DNA of 64,000 bases from CAVQBP01 sp963723205 (lineage in GTDB: Bacteria; Bacteroidota; Ignavibacteria; Ignavibacteriales; Ignavibacteriaceae): NCBI GenBank assembly GCA_963723205.1, contig CAVRQC010000026.1:248001-312000 (forward strand), written 5' to 3'. The position numbers were made by a program, and so were the translations under genes. How positions within the stretch are numbered: the first letter of the stretch is position 1; every line of letters begins with the position of its first letter. Below are positions 10,701 to 18,248 of the stretch, piece by piece. The notes beneath the pieces were generated by a model. It ran no database searches. It was not told the DNA's origin and worked only from the letters and a program-made list of their open reading frames with translations.

Positions 10701-10921
10701 AAATAAAAATCCCAGGTTCCGTTTAGCGACAAAATCCTGTCTGATTTATTCCGGTCACATGTTTTCGCATCCATTTCAGAACTATAAGAAAACATGGTTA
10801 CTCTGGCTGGTTCTCTATTTAATCCGTTTATTTCCGGGTTTTCCCAATCATTTTTGGATTGGCTTTTTAAATAAATCGGCGACATGAGAATAAGAAAAAG
10901 AGAGAATATTATATATTTCAT
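7706..10921 (-). CDS. Exported LacZ-type GH2 beta-galactosidase
   Basis: A 1071-residue five-domain beta-galactosidase with a signal peptide (1-20). Order: sugar-binding sandwich (about 55-235, 'CYQRSFVIPDGW'), immunoglobulin-like sandwich (about 236-355), TIM barrel (about 356-650), a linking domain and a C-terminal Bgal small-chain domain. Catalytic acid/base Glu480 in 'WSLGNESGRG' and nucleophile Glu572 in 'FSEYAHSMGNS' are present, as is 'NAVRTSHYPNNPEW'. Length matches LacZ plus signal. No T9SS tail, so it should cut beta-galactosides in the periplasm. The region just upstream of its start holds a structured inverted-repeat element (10948-11095). Confidence 0.93.
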   Translation of the reverse strand: MKYIIFSLFLILMSPIYLKSQSKNDWENPEINGLNREPARVTMFSYSSEMDAKTCDRNKSDRILSLNGTWDFYFSPTPEGAPDNFYKSDVKGWKTLEVPSNWELKGYGTAIYTNIKYPFKVNPPYIDHSDDPVGCYQRSFVIPDGWKDMQITLHFGGVSSAFYVWVNGKFIGYSEDSMLPSEFNITDKVIKGKNIISVKVYRWSDGSYLEDQDHWRLSGIQREVMLLAEPKIRISDFFVQIHLDSEYKNASLQIRPRIQNLYNKDLKRVTLEAMLYDPDGKAVLNHPMEKDVYDIVNEVYPRLDNVKFALMEAEVINPLKWTAETPNLYTLVFSLKDNRGKLLEAKSVHVGFRSIETNVEGQILINGKPIAIYGVNRHEHDPYNGKVVSKEDMLKDILLMKRFNINAVRTSHYPNNPEWYDLCDEYGIYVLDEANLETHGLGGYLSNQPEWNNAFMERAIRMVERDKNHPSIIIWSLGNESGRGPNHAAMEGWIKDYDFTRLIHYEPAQGDPSKTGYIKPGEPGYPDRSITLKENPIDKSWVDVLGRFYPSPSMARELAEQSGDSRPIIFSEYAHSMGNSTGNLKELWDVFRSYKRIAGGYIWDWVDQGIVKTDENGKKYYAYGGDFGDKINDGDFCINGVVFPDRSLKPAMYEIKKVFQPVEITRKEIDSLTFEALNRNVFVNLDQYNLKWDITENGHSILKGDMEVPAVKPGESFPFKIPLKKMPKIKPGAEYFVNIDFILKDEHLWAKAGYPVASEQFKLPWKKTAKVSEHKITSPVIIKMNSDSILTITGKDFSITFDKKDGLITKWIKNNKILISGAGLRPTFWRPKTDNDFRGSKTHIILKEWKQSKSDRKVYSFRVDNISNSQKEVEIVHSFLDGSVKWTNRININGEGVINVNAAVDMDSTLPVVPKIGMSMQIPNEYNRITWFGKGPQENYIDRSSGAFVGLYSRDINDFIIPYIMPQENANRTGVRWMKIAGKDNSGIEIKGKEHLNMSAWPWTYEQLEKAQHTNELPSNNFIVVNIDLKQMGVGGNDTWTMRAFPLKQFRIKPGRYRYSFILNSSNNFSQ

Positions 10922-10947
10922 ATTTAATAATTTTATTTAAAAAAAAA

Positions 10948-11095
10948 CAAGTTGACCGCTTAAATTGAAAAACTGTTAAAACAGTTGAATATCACGCTTT
11001 TGGTTTGCATTAACCCCGGGATTAATCCCGGATTAATGTAAAAAGACGAATATTTATATCCGTTTCAACGGTTTATCCCAAAGGCGGTCAACTTG
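10948..11095. repeat. Inverted-repeat-bounded structured element, 148 bp
   Basis: Perfect 12-bp inverted repeats, caagttgaccgc (10948-10959) and gcggtcaacttg (11084-11095), bound the element. Inside are a 7-bp hairpin aactgtt-aa-aacagtt (10971-10986) and a perfect 16-bp palindrome, ccgggattaatcccgg (11016-11031). It lies 26 bp upstream of the LacZ-type GH2 start and downstream of the GH30 stop. It may be a small non-coding mobile element (MITE-like), a transcript structure in the GH2 leader, or a terminator array for GH30. No clear target-site duplication was seen. Confidence 0.55.
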
Positions 11096-11209
11096 AGTAA
11101 AAAAATTTAAGTTGATTACATTTTTAATAAGATGCATTTTCCTTCTTTTAATAGTTGTTCATTAAAACACTCTATTTTTCTTAATTCCAGACAGGTTATA
11201 TAACATTAA

Positions 11210-13105
11210 TTATTTAAGCAAAACCATCTTTTTTACTGAATTAAATATTTTCCCGTCATTTCCAACTGCATTTAATTTTAAAAAATATGTACCGCTTGCG
11301 AGTTTACTCCCATCATATGAAAGAGTATATTCTCCTGCATTCTGTCTTTCATTTATCAGTTCATTTAATTCATTTCCAAGTATGTCATAAATATTTAATA
11401 TTACTAAACTGCTTTCAGGTAATTTATAACTTATTGTTGTAGTAGGATTAAAAGGATTCGGATAATTCTGGTAAAGGCTGAAACTTTCAGGGTTTTGTTC
11501 TGTTATCTTTTGTACTCCTGTAATGGCACTTCCATCAAGCATACCGACCATCGTAACGACAGATTTTGCAGGTATAGTATAAATACTATCGACAGAGACA
11601 GCAGGATATGCTTTCAGGTTATCATCCGGATTATCTCTTGTAATATAAGGAGTCAGATATTTTATCGTCTGTAATGAATCCAGGCCTGAGAAATTGAAGT
11701 TTATTTGTTTATCACTGCTGCTAACATTTACAAACACCATAATAACTTTTGTATCAGCTGAATCAATATATGCTGAAGCCATCAATCCGGTCTTATCATT
11801 TGCTCCCGTACAGCCGATTCTTTTTGAACCGGGACGTATGTACCGGCTGTAATTCCCTAACACCCATAAATTTTTTGATTGAATAATGCTTTGATAAGTA
11901 CCGTTAACACTATAGTTGGTATATAATAGTCCATCCTTGTAATCGTATTTTGAAACTGCAAGCCACCATTGCCAGGCACTGGCATTAGCGACTGTCAAAT
12001 CAAAGTTAATTATACGGGCAATATTCAGAGCGGTGACCATTGTAAGATCCCTTCCACCTCCACCTTCACCATTTGGCCCCTGTAAAATACAATACTCTGT
12101 AACCCAGTATTTATAACCTAACGGGAAATACTGACTCATATGAGTATAAAGCGATTGTCTTGCCTGTACTAATTCAGAACTCAGCAAATCAGACCAATAT
12201 GAATGGCCTGCAAAAATTTTAGCTGCTTTATTACTAATATCACCAATATTAAAAAGGTTTAAATAACTTCCGTAAGTTTTTCCATATTTATTGCTGATTG
12301 AAGACTCGGTAGTATACCAGTCCGGCAAACTTCCGCTTTCAGGAATAATAATTTGAGTTGCTACTTCCTGGCTGTCCAGTTCGGCATATAATGAATCGAC
12401 AATCATTTTTATATCATTATTACTTGCCCTGTTACCTTCCTGTCCGCCGCCATTCCATTCCCACTGAGGTTCATTAACAGGACTTATATAATTGAAATCG
12501 ATCCCCACACTATCACGGAAATGCTTTAAAATATCAACCAGGTATTTTGAGAATTGGTTATAGTAACCATCCTTCAAATTTGTTGAACCAAGTCCATCCG
12601 TACAATAAGTATGACCATTACGGGTCATACTTCTCGGAGGACTATTCACAAAAGCAATAAATTGATTTACACCCCTTTCTTTAGCAGCTTTTAAAAACCA
12701 TTGTCCTCCTGCATCGCGTGACCAATCATAATTGCCGGGTGAAGTTTCAAATGTTTCCACTGTTCTCCAGGAATCTGAAATTCCGGCATCAGTACCTGCA
12801 CCTAAATTAAATCTCCATGCGGATAAACCTATTCCTTTGGTTGTTGAAAATAAAAGATCTGCTACAGAATCTTTATTGGCATCAGTCCACTTTTTCCCAA
12901 TTACATGTGCCCACCAGCAGTCAGATGCAGAAAAATTATCTATGGTTTGATATTTTTTATCCAAATTAATATTGATGGAGGTTGTTTGACTATATATATC
13001 GTTTCCGCCAAAAAGCTGGAAAGAAATTACCGTTATTATTATGAATATTCGTTTTACAAAAATCCTCCGGAACATAGCAATATTTTTTTTATACAAATTT
13101 TTCAC
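11210..13105 (-). CDS. T9SS-secreted GH30 endo-beta-1,6-galactanase-like glycosidase
   Basis: A 631-residue secreted GH30 enzyme. The signal region spans about residues 1-40 ('IYSQ' cleavage). The catalytic barrel begins 'QTIDNFSASDCWW', with acid/base Glu212 in 'ISPVNEPQWEWNGGGQEG' and nucleophile Glu337 in 'KYWVTEYCIL'. A C-terminal beta domain is followed by the T9SS module (about 545-631: 'NYPNPFNPTTTISYKLP', then 'YDILGNEL' and 'KKMVLLK'). Resemblance is closest to the GH30 branch that cuts beta-1,6-galactan side chains of arabinogalactan; glucuronoxylanase or glucanase activity is less likely but not excluded. It is first in genomic order of five adjacent T9SS-tagged proteins. Confidence 0.88.
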   Translation of the reverse strand: MKNLYKKNIAMFRRIFVKRIFIIITVISFQLFGGNDIYSQTTSININLDKKYQTIDNFSASDCWWAHVIGKKWTDANKDSVADLLFSTTKGIGLSAWRFNLGAGTDAGISDSWRTVETFETSPGNYDWSRDAGGQWFLKAAKERGVNQFIAFVNSPPRSMTRNGHTYCTDGLGSTNLKDGYYNQFSKYLVDILKHFRDSVGIDFNYISPVNEPQWEWNGGGQEGNRASNNDIKMIVDSLYAELDSQEVATQIIIPESGSLPDWYTTESSISNKYGKTYGSYLNLFNIGDISNKAAKIFAGHSYWSDLLSSELVQARQSLYTHMSQYFPLGYKYWVTEYCILQGPNGEGGGGRDLTMVTALNIARIINFDLTVANASAWQWWLAVSKYDYKDGLLYTNYSVNGTYQSIIQSKNLWVLGNYSRYIRPGSKRIGCTGANDKTGLMASAYIDSADTKVIMVFVNVSSSDKQINFNFSGLDSLQTIKYLTPYITRDNPDDNLKAYPAVSVDSIYTIPAKSVVTMVGMLDGSAITGVQKITEQNPESFSLYQNYPNPFNPTTTISYKLPESSLVILNIYDILGNELNELINERQNAGEYTLSYDGSKLASGTYFLKLNAVGNDGKIFNSVKKMVLLK

Positions 13106-13179
13106 AAATACTCCTTATTAAAAATGTCCAAACAATGAAACAAATAATTCTATATAGTTTTCATTTAATTAACTCTATC

Positions 13180-14448
13180 TCAACGCAGCAAAATCATTTT
13201 TTTAGTTGAAGAATATGTACCTGCACGTATCCTATACAAATAAATTCCGCTGGAGAGATGATCCGCATCAAATTTCAATGAATAAGTACCTGCTGATTTT
13301 ATATTATTAACCAGGATGGCAACTTCTTTACCCAGCAAATCATAAACTTTAAGAGTGACATGTTGCGTTATAGGAATCGCGAATTTAATCAAAGTTGTCG
13401 AATTAAAAGGATTCGGATAATTAGAATAAAGGAAATAATTATCAGGAATCTTATTCAAATCTTTGATAGATAACGGAGTGTTAATCACTGGCCAGCCATT
13501 TACATCCCAGTTAAGTGGAAGAATACGTAAAGTAGGAACACCATGATTTTCAGCATCGTAGGCATGAAGGATCAGCCAATCAGTATTTTCCTCCAGCAGT
13601 ACAGCACAATGCCCGGGACCTTTCCAGCGATCATCGCCGGAGAGCAGACGATTTCCTCCGCCTTTCATCATTGCAGTTCCGTTACTGTCGGTATAAGTAC
13701 CAGTAATTTCCTTCGAGCGTCCTACTCTTATGTTGTAAGTGCTGTTCACGCCTTTGCAGCAGTAATCAAATGAAACGAACAAATAGTAATAACCGTTTTT
13801 ATATACAATAAAAGGGGCTTCAATAGCACCGCCGGAACGGCTGGCAATTGAGTACAGCTTATAATTCTGCTTAGGCTTCCAGGTGTTCGAGTCGAGCTCA
13901 ACCAGTCTTATCCCGTCCCAGAAAGATCCGAAGGATAACCAGATCCTTTTATCTTTATCCATAACGACATTCGGATCGATTGCATTGAAATTATCGCTTG
14001 CATCCGATCGGAATACTTTACCTTTGTCGATCCATTCGTAATCAGGATCATCCGGATCAAGCGTAACGTTTGTGGCAAGACCAATGCGTGAGTGATTGCT
14101 CCCGAATGTTGAAAGTGCATAATATAAATAATATGTACTGTCGTGATAAAAAATATCCGGTGCCCATATATTGCTGACACCGGGAACTTCCTTTACTCCC
14201 CATGCCGGGATATCATTAAATACCGAACCTATGAATTTCCAGTTAAGGAGATCAGCAGATCTCCTTATATCAATTCTGTTTCCAGTGGAATAAATATAAT
14301 AATAATCATCGCACTTAATTATGCAAGGATCATGAACAAATGTTACATACCCGGTTTGTGCAGTAATTTCAGACCCTGAAGCTATAAGAAAATAAAAGAA
14401 ATACAGAGCGGGTAGAGATAACTTTTGTTTAAGCTTTATGAATTTCAT
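13180..14448 (-). CDS. T9SS-secreted GH43 endo-arabinanase-like enzyme
   Basis: About 422 residues from the chosen start 'MKFIKLKQKLS', which gives a clean signal peptide ending 'EITAQ'. An in-frame Met 13 codons upstream (14487) would add a polar leader. The five-bladed propeller shows 'VHDPCIIKCDDYYYIYSTGN' (base Asp), 'SNIWAPDIFYHDSTYYLYYA', 'AIDPNVVMD' and 'GGAIEAPFIVYKNGYYYLF' (acid Glu), the pattern of arabinan endo-1,5-alpha-L-arabinosidases. 'HCAVLLEENTDWLILHAYD' and 'LPLNWDVNGWP' complete it. The last 80 residues are a T9SS module ending 'KKMILLR'. Likely role: cutting arabinan outside the cell. Neighbours 3' and 5' are also T9SS-tagged. Confidence 0.88.
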   Translation of the reverse strand: MKFIKLKQKLSLPALYFFYFLIASGSEITAQTGYVTFVHDPCIIKCDDYYYIYSTGNRIDIRRSADLLNWKFIGSVFNDIPAWGVKEVPGVSNIWAPDIFYHDSTYYLYYALSTFGSNHSRIGLATNVTLDPDDPDYEWIDKGKVFRSDASDNFNAIDPNVVMDKDKRIWLSFGSFWDGIRLVELDSNTWKPKQNYKLYSIASRSGGAIEAPFIVYKNGYYYLFVSFDYCCKGVNSTYNIRVGRSKEITGTYTDSNGTAMMKGGGNRLLSGDDRWKGPGHCAVLLEENTDWLILHAYDAENHGVPTLRILPLNWDVNGWPVINTPLSIKDLNKIPDNYFLYSNYPNPFNSTTLIKFAIPITQHVTLKVYDLLGKEVAILVNNIKSAGTYSLKFDADHLSSGIYLYRIRAGTYSSTKKMILLR

Positions 14449-14515
14449 TATTACCTTTTTGTTCGTTATCTCCATAATAATATCCAAGTATCAAAATGCT
14501 ATTATCAAACTGTTT

Positions 14516-16723
14516 TTAACGTAATAAAATCATTTTTTTTGTTTTTGAGAAATTTCCTGCCTGAATCCTGTAAAAATAAATACCGCTTGGAAGATTACTT
14601 CCGTCAAATTGTACTTCATAAATTCCTGAAGATTTATATTTGTCTACCAATTTAGCAACCTGCTGTCCAAGAGAGTTATAAACAATTAGTGTTGTATGCA
14701 GAGACGGGGTATGCCCCGTCTCTGCTTGTGGAATTGCAAACTTTATCGTAGTTGCCGGGTTAAACGGATTGGGATAGTTTGAATATAATTTAAATTCAGT
14801 AATACTTTCATGGGATGGATTTTCAACTGCGGCAGGATCCTGGTATAATTGGCTGTCCATCCATTCAAGGTGCTTAACTAACCAATCTTTCATATAATCA
14901 ACTTCCTTTTGATAAGTATCCCTTTCTTCAGCGCCGGGCAGACTGCGCCATATAGATACCCCTAAAATCGGCCATTTGGTGAAATTATGTTCCTGAGCTT
15001 CACTTAAATAACCGGCAACAGAATCTACATATGCCAAAATACGCTCCGCGCTTAGGGCATCTTTTCTGTATTCATTCCATTTGGTTTTCAGTCCGGTTTT
15101 AAATTCAGTTTCGGAAAATAACCTATCCCAAAAAGGGGGACGTCCCTCGTTAGGTTTTAAAATAATCCATTCATCTGTTCTGGCTCCATCATTATAGGAA
15201 GAATTACAAAGCGCCTGGTCAAAATCCCATTCGGGTCCTGCACAAATTTTTCCTCCGCGGTCTTTGTGGAAAAATCCGCTATAGGCGTAGGCATCCGAAT
15301 TAGAAGTTAATTCCTGAATAATTATTTCATCGATAAAGGTTGAAACATCAATATATTTATTATAACCTACAAAAGGGACATTATAATTAGGACCTTTCAT
15401 AACATCGCAGAATTCCTGTTCAAGCTGACTTATATAAGCAATCTGGTCAGGCATTACATCATTGGGTTTCGGATATTTGAGGAACCGTGGGTTACCATCC
15501 GCTTCAAGCAAATCAAAGAGAAGATCATTATGCTCCTCATCTCCCCATCTGAAATTTGTGCACCAGATATAGCCACCGGTTAAAGCCTCACCGCTGATAT
15601 CAGAAGAGTCCATTTTAGCAATATCAAGCCTGTTTTTATCCGGTTTAATCTTTTCTTCAAGAATGTACACACCTTCATAACTGCCGTTTAGAACCAGTTC
15701 CACATAACGCGTTCGTGGTGCCCAGCGCCCCATGCCTCTGTACATGTAGTAAGCCAGGGCATCGCGCATTAACGTTTTATCGATATAACCCGCCCGCAGA
15801 ACAAAATCGTTCTCTTTAGGCAGCCCGAGTATTTTCACGTTATCATTGGAACCATCATCATGACGGGTTTCAATAGTAAAGGGCTTTTTGTCAGAAACTC
15901 TAAAAGAAGCGTTGCCTCGGTACTCGATGCCAATCCATCCATCATATTCATTGAAAGGATCGGTAATCTTATTTCTATTTCCTAATCCGTTGTTGATAAT
16001 CCCCATGCGGGCTGTAATTTTAGGTTCATCAACAATGGTTCTGCCTTCAGTATCAATAATTAAAATAGGAATATCGGAGGAGCTGAACTGGAACGGTTCT
16101 ATGAACCATTCCGGTGTCGGTCGATACGATCGTGATGTATCACTTATACCTAATGAAAAGAAAGTGGTCGATGACATATCGGTTGATGCAGCAGATCTGT
16201 TATGAACCTGGATAGCAAGCACATTTTCATTCTGGTTTAAAACACTTCTTAATTTTTCCTTTTCGATCATAAACGCTTCCGGAAGCCCGCCGGTGTACAT
16301 TTGAGCTTCGTGGTCGGAATCCGCGGTTTGATTGTAGGCCGGGGGTGTACCGGAAATACCAGCTCGGGCAATCTCAATACCATTTACGTAAGCCACAAAC
16401 GCATCATCGTAATCAATATCCAATATAGCCGATTCGATTTTTGATGTATCAACAATATTGAATTTAATACGTAAAAATAGAGAGACAGTCTGCCCAATCG
16501 TGGTACTATCATCGCCATCGCCAAAACCTATTCCCCCGGGACCTTGCAGCCAGGAACTATCATTAAAGGAGAAAGTATTCCACCCTGCGCCCGGTTTCGT
16601 AAAGCCGGGATGATATTTCCATGTATCATTAGAATAGATTACTGTTTCCCAATGATTGATCAAATTAATGCTTGCAATAGCTGGATTTATACTGAATAAT
16701 ACTAAAAGTATTATTATCTTCAT
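14516..16723 (-). CDS. T9SS-secreted CotH-kinase-like protein
   Basis: A 735-residue exported protein: signal peptide (1-17), an N-terminal beta-sandwich resembling galactose-binding folds (about 20-190), then a CotH domain (about 220-610). The latter has 'GIEYRGNASFRVSDKKPFTI', 'NDFVLRAGYIDKTLMRDALA', 'YVELVLNGSYEGVYILEEKI' and the kinase-signature segment 'GPEWDFDQAL'. CotH proteins include atypical secreted protein kinases; others bind polysaccharide or act as spore/cellulosome structural modules. It ends in a T9SS module (about 650-735) interrupted in frame by a 28-bp palindrome (14698-14725). Its place inside a glycosidase block suggests a role at the cell surface, but the substrate is unknown. 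Confidence 0.85.
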   Translation of the reverse strand: MKIIILLVLFSINPAIASINLINHWETVIYSNDTWKYHPGFTKPGAGWNTFSFNDSSWLQGPGGIGFGDGDDSTTIGQTVSLFLRIKFNIVDTSKIESAILDIDYDDAFVAYVNGIEIARAGISGTPPAYNQTADSDHEAQMYTGGLPEAFMIEKEKLRSVLNQNENVLAIQVHNRSAASTDMSSTTFFSLGISDTSRSYRPTPEWFIEPFQFSSSDIPILIIDTEGRTIVDEPKITARMGIINNGLGNRNKITDPFNEYDGWIGIEYRGNASFRVSDKKPFTIETRHDDGSNDNVKILGLPKENDFVLRAGYIDKTLMRDALAYYMYRGMGRWAPRTRYVELVLNGSYEGVYILEEKIKPDKNRLDIAKMDSSDISGEALTGGYIWCTNFRWGDEEHNDLLFDLLEADGNPRFLKYPKPNDVMPDQIAYISQLEQEFCDVMKGPNYNVPFVGYNKYIDVSTFIDEIIIQELTSNSDAYAYSGFFHKDRGGKICAGPEWDFDQALCNSSYNDGARTDEWIILKPNEGRPPFWDRLFSETEFKTGLKTKWNEYRKDALSAERILAYVDSVAGYLSEAQEHNFTKWPILGVSIWRSLPGAEERDTYQKEVDYMKDWLVKHLEWMDSQLYQDPAAVENPSHESITEFKLYSNYPNPFNPATTIKFAIPQAETGHTPSLHTTLIVYNSLGQQVAKLVDKYKSSGIYEVQFDGSNLPSGIYFYRIQAGNFSKTKKMILLR
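14698..14725. repeat. In-frame palindrome inside a T9SS sorting-domain coding region
   Basis: Arms gcagagacgggg (14698-14709) and ccccgtctctgc (14714-14725) are perfectly complementary with a 4-nt loop. On the coding (minus) strand it encodes 'AETGHTPSLHT', placed between 'KFAIP' and 'TLIVYNSLG'. Sibling sorting domains have only about five residues there (for example 'IPITQHVTLKVYD'). Confidence 0.85.
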
Positions 16724-16910
16724 GTTAACCTGTAGCGTAAATTAAAATGAATGCATACTGAATATGATTAATATCCTGATTATTATTATATAACTCGTTT
16801 ACAATGTAATTTACTCAATCAACTTTTGGGAAAAAAATGTTGATGATATTTTCTTTTTTAAATCTTCTGTAAACAAAATTAATTTTTAATTTAACTTAAC
16901 ATTATCATTT

Positions 16911-18203
16911 TCATTTTAAAAGAATCATCTTTTTTGTTAATGAATAGTTTCCTGATTGAATTCTATAAAAATAAATTCCGCTTGCTAAGTTTAAGGCATT
17001 AAATTCTGTTACATATTCACCTGCATCTTCCTCTCTATTAACTAAAACCGCAATTTCCTGTCCAAACGGATTAAACACTTTAATTGTTACAAACCCTCTA
17101 CGTGGAATACTATAACTTATTTTAGTTTCCGGATTGAAAGGGTTAGGGTAATTCTGAAATAAATTAAAATCCCCCTGGTAAATTGTTTTTTCTTTGACTC
17201 CAGTCGGATTAACAATAATATAGAAATTTTGGGTACTTGCAGCACCGCAGTTATTTGTAAATGTAGCCGTTAAAGTACATGATTCTTTTGCTGTGAAAAA
17301 TTGCTGTCTTGATGATCCAGATACACCGCATCCGCTCCAGTTCCATGTACCTCCGCTTGATGGATAAGGAGAGAGGGATACATAAGCGCCGGGACTTACA
17401 TTTAACGAATCAGTCATTTGCCAAGCACCAAAATTTATCTGAACTTCAGGAATTACTGGGGTCGGATAGCAGCTTCCGCTATCAGAACTCTGATAATAAC
17501 GAAAATAGTCAATTATGTAATAGTTAGGGAAACCGGTAGATGAATCAGCACTTGAACCATCAAGGCCGCCGCTGAATATTATGTACATAGAGTCAGAAGG
17601 TACCTGGTCGCCATTATAATACTTTGTCACTTTCCCATCAACGTACCATATTAAATACTGTGGTCCCCATTGCAGACTATACGTATGCCATTTTGTGAAG
17701 TCCCATCCTTGATTTTCATGTAAAAGAGTTGTACTCCAGTCTCCCCAATAAAAAGCTTCGGTCATATAACTAAGCGGAGCTCCTCTGTATTCAGCGATGT
17801 CAATTTCAGGCGGCCAACCTTCTTTTAGCATCCACCAGGCAGGCCACTGCCCTTTTCCTTTCGGATACTTAGCGCGCATTTCAAAATAACCATACTTAAA
17901 CCATTTCTTGCTCCAAGCCCAACCACAGGAATAATGATATTGACCATAACTACCCATTTTACATCGAAGAACAAGACTGCTATCCTGGAGATATGTATCT
18001 TCGGGTACAATTAAACAGGGATTATTATCTGTGGTTCCCCATGGCTTCATACCGATACCCCAAGCATCTATATCCAGGATTTGACCGTTAAATTCATCAC
18101 TCCATTCAAGGTTATACCCGGACGGAGGAAACTGTTGAGCTTTTCCAATATATATGAATACAAAACACACTAAAGCCAACGTAATGTAAAATTTGTCTTT
18201 CAT
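16911..18203 (-). CDS. T9SS-secreted GH16 endo-glycanase with PKD/Ig-like domain
   Basis: A 430-residue enzyme with signal peptide (1-22) and a GH16 jelly-roll domain (about 25-245). 'LEWSDEFNGQILDIDAW' opens the domain, and the catalytic motif 'EIDIAE' in 'WPPEIDIAEYRG' supplies nucleophile and acid Glu residues. 'TKWHTYSLQWGPQYLIWYVDG' is a typical GH16 strand. A small Cys-containing Ig/PKD-like domain (about 250-335) precedes the T9SS module ('NYPNPFNPETKISYSIP', ending 'KKMILLK'). GH16 members cut beta-1,3-glucan, beta-1,3-galactan, agarose or carrageenan; in this context an endo-beta-galactanase role is plausible but unproven. Confidence 0.88.
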   Translation of the reverse strand: MKDKFYITLALVCFVFIYIGKAQQFPPSGYNLEWSDEFNGQILDIDAWGIGMKPWGTTDNNPCLIVPEDTYLQDSSLVLRCKMGSYGQYHYSCGWAWSKKWFKYGYFEMRAKYPKGKGQWPAWWMLKEGWPPEIDIAEYRGAPLSYMTEAFYWGDWSTTLLHENQGWDFTKWHTYSLQWGPQYLIWYVDGKVTKYYNGDQVPSDSMYIIFSGGLDGSSADSSTGFPNYYIIDYFRYYQSSDSGSCYPTPVIPEVQINFGAWQMTDSLNVSPGAYVSLSPYPSSGGTWNWSGCGVSGSSRQQFFTAKESCTLTATFTNNCGAASTQNFYIIVNPTGVKEKTIYQGDFNLFQNYPNPFNPETKISYSIPRRGFVTIKVFNPFGQEIAVLVNREEDAGEYVTEFNALNLASGIYFYRIQSGNYSLTKKMILLK

Positions 18204-18248
18204 CGTTTTTCCTCTTCTTCCATTTCTTTCATATCATATAATCAAAAT

